NCBI GenBank assembly: GCA_023249835.1
Contig: JAHFBY010000036.1
Span: forward strand, 1-9,419
Length of the DNA: 9,419 nucleotides
Direction: 5' to 3'
Source: Elusimicrobiota bacterium
GTDB lineage: Bacteria > Elusimicrobiota > Elusimicrobia > 2-02-FULL-39-32
Shown here piece after piece: positions 6,202 to 9,419 of the stretch; positions within the stretch are counted from its first letter, which is position 1; each line of letters begins with the position of its first letter. The notes beneath the pieces are model-generated. The model was not told the origin of the DNA, did not search any database, and saw only the letters and a list, made by a program, of their open reading frames with translations. Made by a program: the position numbers and the translations under genes.

Positions 6202-6519
6202 ATGAAACGAGCAGTTCCATACCACAATGATCTTATGAAAGCCTTATCAAATTCAACAGAGGCCGCGGCTTATCTCAACGCTGTTGCCGAGGATCAAGAC
6301 ATTAAGTTTTTGTTAAAAGCGCTTCGAAATGTTGTTGAAGCGCAAGGCGGTATAACAAAATTATCTAAAAAAACAAAACTGAGTCGGACTCAACTTTATA
6401 GAACTCTTTCAGTTGATGGTAATCCTGAAATCACCACTTTGGATGCTATCCTTAAAGTTTATAACATTCGGATTGGATTTTATTCGGAAGAACAGGTCCA
6501 ACGCCGGCATGCCGCCTAA
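6202..6519 (+). CDS. HigA-like XRE antitoxin (addiction module antidote protein)
   Basis: This is a 105-residue partner of the upstream toxin. AGGAGG (6191-6196) sits inside the last toxin codons, 5 nt before the ATG, and the two frames are separated by 2 bp, so translation is coupled. The N-terminus carries the family's YLNAVAEDQD (24-33). A helix-turn-helix follows: FLLKALRNVVEAQGGITKLS (36-55), LSRTQLYRTLS (60-70), then DGNPEITTLDAILKVYNIRI. This is the antidote family that pairs with the GGDKSTQ toxin type. It should neutralise the toxin and, through the helix-turn-helix, repress the promoter, probably at the dyad at 5834-5855. Confidence 0.9.
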   Translation: MKRAVPYHNDLMKALSNSTEAAAYLNAVAEDQDIKFLLKALRNVVEAQGGITKLSKKTKLSRTQLYRTLSVDGNPEITTLDAILKVYNIRIGFYSEEQVQRRHAA

Positions 6520-6609
6520 ATTATTTAGTACCGTTGCGCGTAAGCCTTTGTTTTCCAGTCGATATGCTAGGCAAAAACTACCGGAATAAAAATTATCCCT
6601 TTCTGCTAT

Positions 6610-6632
6610 GTCGTTGCATAAACGACCTTTTT
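6610..6632 (+). terminator. Rho-independent terminator after the first toxin-antitoxin operon
   Basis: GTCGTT (6610-6615), a GCATA loop, AACGAC (6621-6626), then C and five T (6628-6632). The 6-bp stem is perfect but short with half GC, so strength is moderate. It lies 90 bp after the antitoxin stop and no gene intervenes. Confidence 0.55.
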
Positions 6633-6954
6633 AAAGTCAATTTACCTGTAAGTCCCTTCATTCCGTAAAGAACATGTTTTTAAGTAGACAATGTGACCAA
6701 TAATATCGTAACGAAATCGGAATCGATTAAATCGGATTCGATATTGTGCTTGCCCCGCTGGAATACCTTTAAGTTTGGCGATTGAATGCATCCCATATGT
6801 TCCCGGAAGATGATTGAATTAAAGGAGGGCGGGATAATAAACTTTTTCCACCCTGCCTCTTGACAGTTGTTCCCATTCATGGTAACCTTTAAGTGAGAAT
6901 TTAGAGCATATGTAAGTTCAGGGTATGCTCCCCCAATGGAGCTCGGGGAGTTAA

Positions 6955-7002
6955 ATGAAAAAAGGATTGCCCAATAGTTTATTGGTTTTAAAAAATGACT
7001 AA
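6955..7002 (+). CDS. Possible 15-codon leader peptide overlapping the second toxin start
   Basis: ATG at 6955 encodes MKKGLPNSLLVLKND and stops at TAA 7000-7002. GGGGAG (6945-6950) lies 4 nt upstream. Its last codons overlap the toxin ATG (6995) by 8 nt in another frame. The toxin ATG has no Shine-Dalgarno sequence of its own, so re-initiation after this frame could provide translation. The arrangement is visible; its use is inferred, and short frames arise by chance. Confidence 0.35.
   Translation: MKKGLPNSLLVLKND
6971..6985. promoter_or_regulatory. Palindrome at the second toxin start (candidate operator or hairpin)
   Basis: CCAATA-GTT-TATTGG is a perfect 6-bp inverted repeat ending 9 bp before the toxin ATG, followed by TTTTAAAAA. 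It may be the binding site of the downstream XRE antitoxin, or an RNA hairpin that limits ribosome access. No strong promoter was found. TTGACA occurs at 6860-6865 without a good -10. Confidence 0.4.
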
Positions 7003-7435
7003 ATCTCGCTCTATGATAATCTATCCAAAACCAGAAGATATTTTATTCCATGAGGGACGTTATTTTACCGTAGAATGGTTTTATTTGGAAAATGGTAAAC
7101 TTCCGGCGTTTGAATATTATCGCCGGCTAAGTGAGGTAGATCAACATAAGTTAAAACTGGTTGTTAAATATATTGCCGATAACCCATATGGGACAAAACT
7201 ACCATTGACGATGTATCGAATAGAAGATCATCATAATAAGATATTTGCTTTTAAACCACGTGCGGAGAGATATTTTAACTTCATGATGAAAGGATCCGTC
7301 ATTATTATTACAAATGCTTATCACAAGCACTCTAATAAAATGACAAAACAAGACTTGGAGGAATTGCAAACTTCTATTCGCTATAAATTAGACTATGTCC
7401 GTCGTGTAAAGGAGGGTGCGTATTATGAGGCATAA
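6995..7435 (+). CDS. RelE/HigB-like (Gp49-type) toxin of the second module
   Basis: This 146-residue protein is longer than the usual 95-120 for this superfamily. The toxin-like core begins about residue 24: VEWFYLENGKLPAFEYYRRL (26-45), LKLVVKYIADNP (53-64), KIFAFKPRAERYFNFM (82-97), VIIITNAYHKHSNKMTKQDL (102-121). The pattern 'core strand, then ITN-(F/Y)-x-K-x-SxKxxxxE/D' is the Gp49/HigB signature, in which the basic residues face mRNA. Function as a translation-blocking RNase is inferred from family and from the XRE gene that overlaps its 3' end by 11 bp. About 23 extra N-terminal residues precede the core. A later start is possible only if one ignores the frame's continuity, since no better internal ribosome site is visible. 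Confidence 0.8.
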   Translation: MTKSRSMIIYPKPEDILFHEGRYFTVEWFYLENGKLPAFEYYRRLSEVDQHKLKLVVKYIADNPYGTKLPLTMYRIEDHHNKIFAFKPRAERYFNFMMKGSVIIITNAYHKHSNKMTKQDLEELQTSIRYKLDYVRRVKEGAYYEA

Positions 7436-7766
7436 ATGGAAAATCAAAGGACAAATTGAAAGAGATCTTCAAAACCCTGAATATAAAAAGCGTTTTGATA
7501 TGGACTATGAAGCCTTTAAATTAGCGGTTCAATTTCTTTTAGCGCTTGAAAAAAAACATTGGTCTTACTCTGACTTAGCTCGTGCAATTGGAACACAGAA
7601 GGGTCATATCTCAAGGGATTTAAAGGGTGGCGGACTTCGTACGGCATCAATATCGCGCATTTCAAAAATAGCCAATGCCCTTGATCTTAAGTTTTTTGCG
7701 GTTTGTGTGTCTGATAAAAAAGTAAAGGCAGCAACCCCAATTATAAAAAAACTTATCGCAGCATGA
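7425..7766 (+). CDS. XRE-family antitoxin of the second module
   Basis: I chose ATG 7425 (113 residues) over the in-frame GTG at 7416 because AAAGGAGG (7408-7415) lies 9 nt before the ATG but directly abuts the GTG. The frame overlaps the toxin stop by 11 bp, so translation is coupled. The N-terminal 44 residues are helical and charged (ERDLQNPEYKKRF, then DYEAFKLAVQFLLALEKK). A helix-turn-helix follows at about 45-90, with WSYSDLARAIGTQKGHISRD and then ISRISKIANALDLKF. It should bind and neutralise the preceding toxin and repress the operon. The first module's antidote is a different subfamily, so the two pairs are not recent copies of each other. Confidence 0.85.
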   Translation: MRHKWKIKGQIERDLQNPEYKKRFDMDYEAFKLAVQFLLALEKKHWSYSDLARAIGTQKGHISRDLKGGGLRTASISRISKIANALDLKFFAVCVSDKKVKAATPIIKKLIAA

Positions 7767-7907
7767 ACGACGTTTTCTACCGTAGACGGGAGGGATGATC
7801 AAAAGCAACAATTAAAAACACTTAATAAAATTATTTAATTCGATCAAACTGCGCATCCCGCAATGGATGTTTCCGGAGAGTCAATCTTTTTTTTAGTTGA
7901 AATTCTT
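7767..7907. other. Spacer between antitoxin and transposase remnant
   Basis: This spacer is AT-rich and contains no gene. A CATCC (7856-7860)/GGATG (7865-7869) hairpin and a run of eight T (7887-7894) occur, but they are about 17 bp apart, so this is only a weak terminator candidate. If a terminal inverted repeat of the IS exists, it would be expected around 7860-7908; I cannot confirm one because the other end of the element is missing. Confidence 0.4.
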
Positions 7908-7917
7908 GTCATGGCCG

Positions 7918-8721
7918 TCATGCCGCAGCTTTCAGTTCCGCATTTTTCTTTTGTTTCCCGATCGATAGCGCCATAGCGGAACGAAGCTGAGGCAGATGAT
8001 GATAACCGTTCACCGTCCTTAGCCGCGGCTCAATTTGCAAAAGCGCCGTCGCAACCCACCGGTGCCTCTGCTCGCTATTCTTCCAGTAATCCACGCGGTC
8101 GGTATAAATTCCCAGCAAGCTGTTCACGTTCTCGATCGCATTCGTCGTCTTAAAACTCCTCCCCAGTTTCTCGAACATTCCCAGACGGTGAAGCGTAAGC
8201 GTCTCCTCCAAGCCTTCCTCCAGACTGTTCACCGCTGAGATGTTGACCTCACTCAACTCGCGCTTGATCGTCTCAAGCGCCTTCTTTGCCGTCTCATACG
8301 TTGGCTGCTCGTAGGCCCCCTGGAGCTTGCGGCGGAACTCGTCCTGCCGCGCCTTCGGCAAATACTTCAACACGTTCTCGCGTTTATGCCACTGGCATCT
8401 CTGGATCACCGCCAGTTCGCCTAGTATTTTCTTGACCCCCTTGTATAACCCTTTGCCGCCATCGATGATGCACAGGATCGGATCGTCCGCATGCAGGCCG
8501 CGGTCCAGCAAGCTCCGCACAAAGTCCCGGCACACAACGTGGTTTTCTGTCGAGGTTTTCACAATCCCCAGGATGATCTTTTTACCCGTGATCGTCACGT
8601 CCAGCGCCACCACGATCTCGTGATCCGTTGAGAAATGTTTGCCGTCCAAAAAGATCGCCACAAGGTAAATAGAAAGTGGGAGGTTCCCTTTCCTGTCTTT
8701 CGCAAAAAAGCTAAAAATCAG
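7918..8721 (-). pseudogene. IS256-family transposase, 5'-truncated
   Basis: The frame is open from 8721 to the TGA at 7920-7918 (267 residues); an in-frame TAA at 8724-8722 closes it upstream. Full IS256 transposases are about 400 residues, so the N-terminal third, with the DNA-binding region, is gone. The DDE catalytic residues remain: Asp in FLDGKHF (8646-8644), Asp in CIIDGGKG (8463-8461) and Glu in TTNAIENVNS (8133-8131). Other family motifs are QRCQWHKRENVLKYLP, GLEETLTLHRLG and SEQRHRWVATALLQIEPRLR. Recognisable sequence (AKDRKGNLPLSIYL) extends past the GTG at 8661, so that codon is not a true start. No right terminal repeat is visible. The truncation point, near 8700-8730, abuts the stop codon of the next gene. 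It cannot transpose itself. Confidence 0.9.
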
Positions 8722-8743
8722 TTAAGGTTGTTTAGTCAGGAGT

Positions 8744-9419
8744 TTATTGCGACTTTAACACGGTTGCGGCTTCCTCTAACTTCCTCGCAATGCTTTCGCT
8801 GACTTTAACGAACTCTCCCTGCGTGCCGAATAAGAGCAGCAAGTCAAAGTCACTAAAGTCCAAATCTGCTGAACTCACAGCGTCTAATGACGTGGTGAGG
8901 AACGCGATCTTTTTGCCGCGCCACAATGGGTTAGCCTTTAACCACACATTGAGCTTCTGCAACACCAGTTTACCGGAACCGTCCAGCCAGTCTGCGCTCG
9001 CTATCACAAACCGGTTTTCTAACGATTTCGTGTCTAACCCTTCGGCGCGCATCTGATCCAACATCAGCCCGTTGTCTTGCTCCTTGCTGACTACCAGCAG
9101 CAGCTCTTTTCCCATCTCTTGGGCAAGCCGCACTTTACTCATGTATCGGGGATCCCACCCGTTCCGTAAGTCTATTGTCAGCAGAGCGTTGCTCTGCAGG
9201 AGCGCGGTATCGTCCTTCACCCCGCCGTCCCGGGCGATCTCTGCGTTAATTTCCCGGGCGATCGCATTGATCTCACGGTTGGACGCGATTGCCGCCGGAG
9301 CCTCTTCCCCAATCAGCTTTGCGATCTCCGCAATGGCCTTTGTCTCCGCTTCTAACCGCTGCTCTTGCTCATTATGAAACTGCGATTGATGCCGAGTAAT
9401 GGCTTGCTTTAAGCCCCCC
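8744..9419 (-). CDS. C-terminal part of an unrecognised protein with helical and alpha/beta segments
   Basis: The minus strand is open from the window edge to a TAA at 8746-8744: 224 residues. The GTG at 9220 is not a convincing start, because the same frame continues upstream with strong protein character. The first about 70 residues are rich in Ala, Glu, Ile and Arg (EQEQRLEAETKAIAEIAKLI, then EINAIAREINAEIARDGG), suggesting a helical or coiled-coil segment with short internal repetition. The rest alternates hydrophobic strands and helices: ALLTIDLRNGWDPRYM, ELLLVVSKEQD, RFVIASADWLDG, KIAFLTTSL and FDLLLLFG. This suggests a Rossmann-like fold. No catalytic motif or membrane segment is seen. 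The base composition is more GC-rich than the preceding island. The transposase relic lies directly beyond the stop, so the C-terminus appears complete. Confidence 0.75.
   Translation of the reverse strand, partial: GGLKQAITRHQSQFHNEQEQRLEAETKAIAEIAKLIGEEAPAAIASNREINAIAREINAEIARDGGVKDDTALLQSNALLTIDLRNGWDPRYMSKVRLAQEMGKELLLVVSKEQDNGLMLDQMRAEGLDTKSLENRFVIASADWLDGSGKLVLQKLNVWLKANPLWRGKKIAFLTTSLDAVSSADLDFSDFDLLLLFGTQGEFVKVSESIARKLEEAATVLKSQ

Larger units (their letters stand above)
6520..6994. other. Spacer between the two toxin-antitoxin modules
   Basis: This 475-bp stretch has no well-supported gene. It holds the terminator at 6610-6632, an imperfect dyad at 6717-6741 (two copies of AATCGGA/AATCGGATT-like sequence), GC-rich hairpins near 6825-6860 and 6928-6950, and the upstream elements of the second module. 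A 66-codon minus-strand frame (6680-6880) has a weak AAAGG before its ATG but no recognisable motif. The stretch may contain decayed coding sequence that I cannot identify. Confidence 0.5.

Noticed and set aside
6825..6860. GAGGGCGGG/CCCTGCCTC hairpin
   Set aside because: The stem has a two-by-two mismatch and a long AT-rich loop, with no adjacent gene or T-tract.
6680..6880. 66-codon minus-strand reading frame
   Set aside because: There is a weak AAAGG before the ATG, but no motif, no partner gene and no recognisable family; it lies in a probable non-coding spacer.
6928..6950. CTCCCC...GGGGAG hairpin
   Set aside because: No T-run follows on either strand, so it is not a terminator. The GGGGAG is better explained as a ribosome site for the short frame at 6955.
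7856..7894. Terminator for the second toxin-antitoxin operon
   Set aside because: The 5-bp CATCC/GGATG stem is separated from the T-run by about 17 bp, which does not fit an intrinsic terminator.
8035..8623. Plus-strand frames opposite the large transposase fragment
   Set aside because: The minus strand carries the complete DDE triad and family motifs; the plus frames are shadows.

Overview
The window looks like a chromosomal fragment of an uncultured bacterium with a type IV pilus system and the GatB tRNA-amidation pathway. GC content is moderate in the core genes and drops sharply in a central AT-rich accessory stretch. Gene content and protein style fit Omnitrophota, Elusimicrobiota or similar lineages, but that placement is a low-confidence inference. 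All intact reading frames fit the standard bacterial code.

Region 1 (1-1829) is housekeeping metabolism. The 5' part of gatB (minus, cut by the window edge) diverges from a FabL-like enoyl-ACP reductase (plus). The reductase converges on, and overlaps by 35 bp, a small Nudix hydrolase (minus). Back-to-back promoters with overlapping -35 boxes lie upstream of the Nudix gene and serve the next region.

Region 2 (1823-4991) concerns motility or adhesion and signalling. It holds a full-length PilB/GspE-type extension ATPase followed 50 bp later by a zinc-ribbon/GAF/HD-GYP-like protein. Both carry departures from the cyclic-di-GMP consensus: a degenerate MshEN motif in the ATPase, and GFP instead of GYP in the HD protein. 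A signalling partnership is plausible but not proven.

Region 3 (4992-8743) is an accessory insertion. It begins with about 290 bp of very AT-rich DNA carrying TTAACTA repeats. Next come a frameshifted gene for a secreted protein, an 185-bp relic of an IS256-family transposase 3' end, and a HigBA-like toxin-antitoxin pair with its own promoter, operator and terminator. After a 475-bp gap follows a second, unrelated RelE/HigB-like toxin plus XRE antitoxin pair. The island closes with a larger 5'-truncated IS256-family transposase in the same orientation as the first relic. No intact mobile element remains.

Region 4 (8744-9419, minus) is the C-terminal part of a longer protein that runs off the window edge. 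It has an Ala/Glu-rich helical segment followed by an alternating beta-alpha domain, and I do not recognise its family.

I see no tRNA, rRNA, CRISPR array or replication origin.
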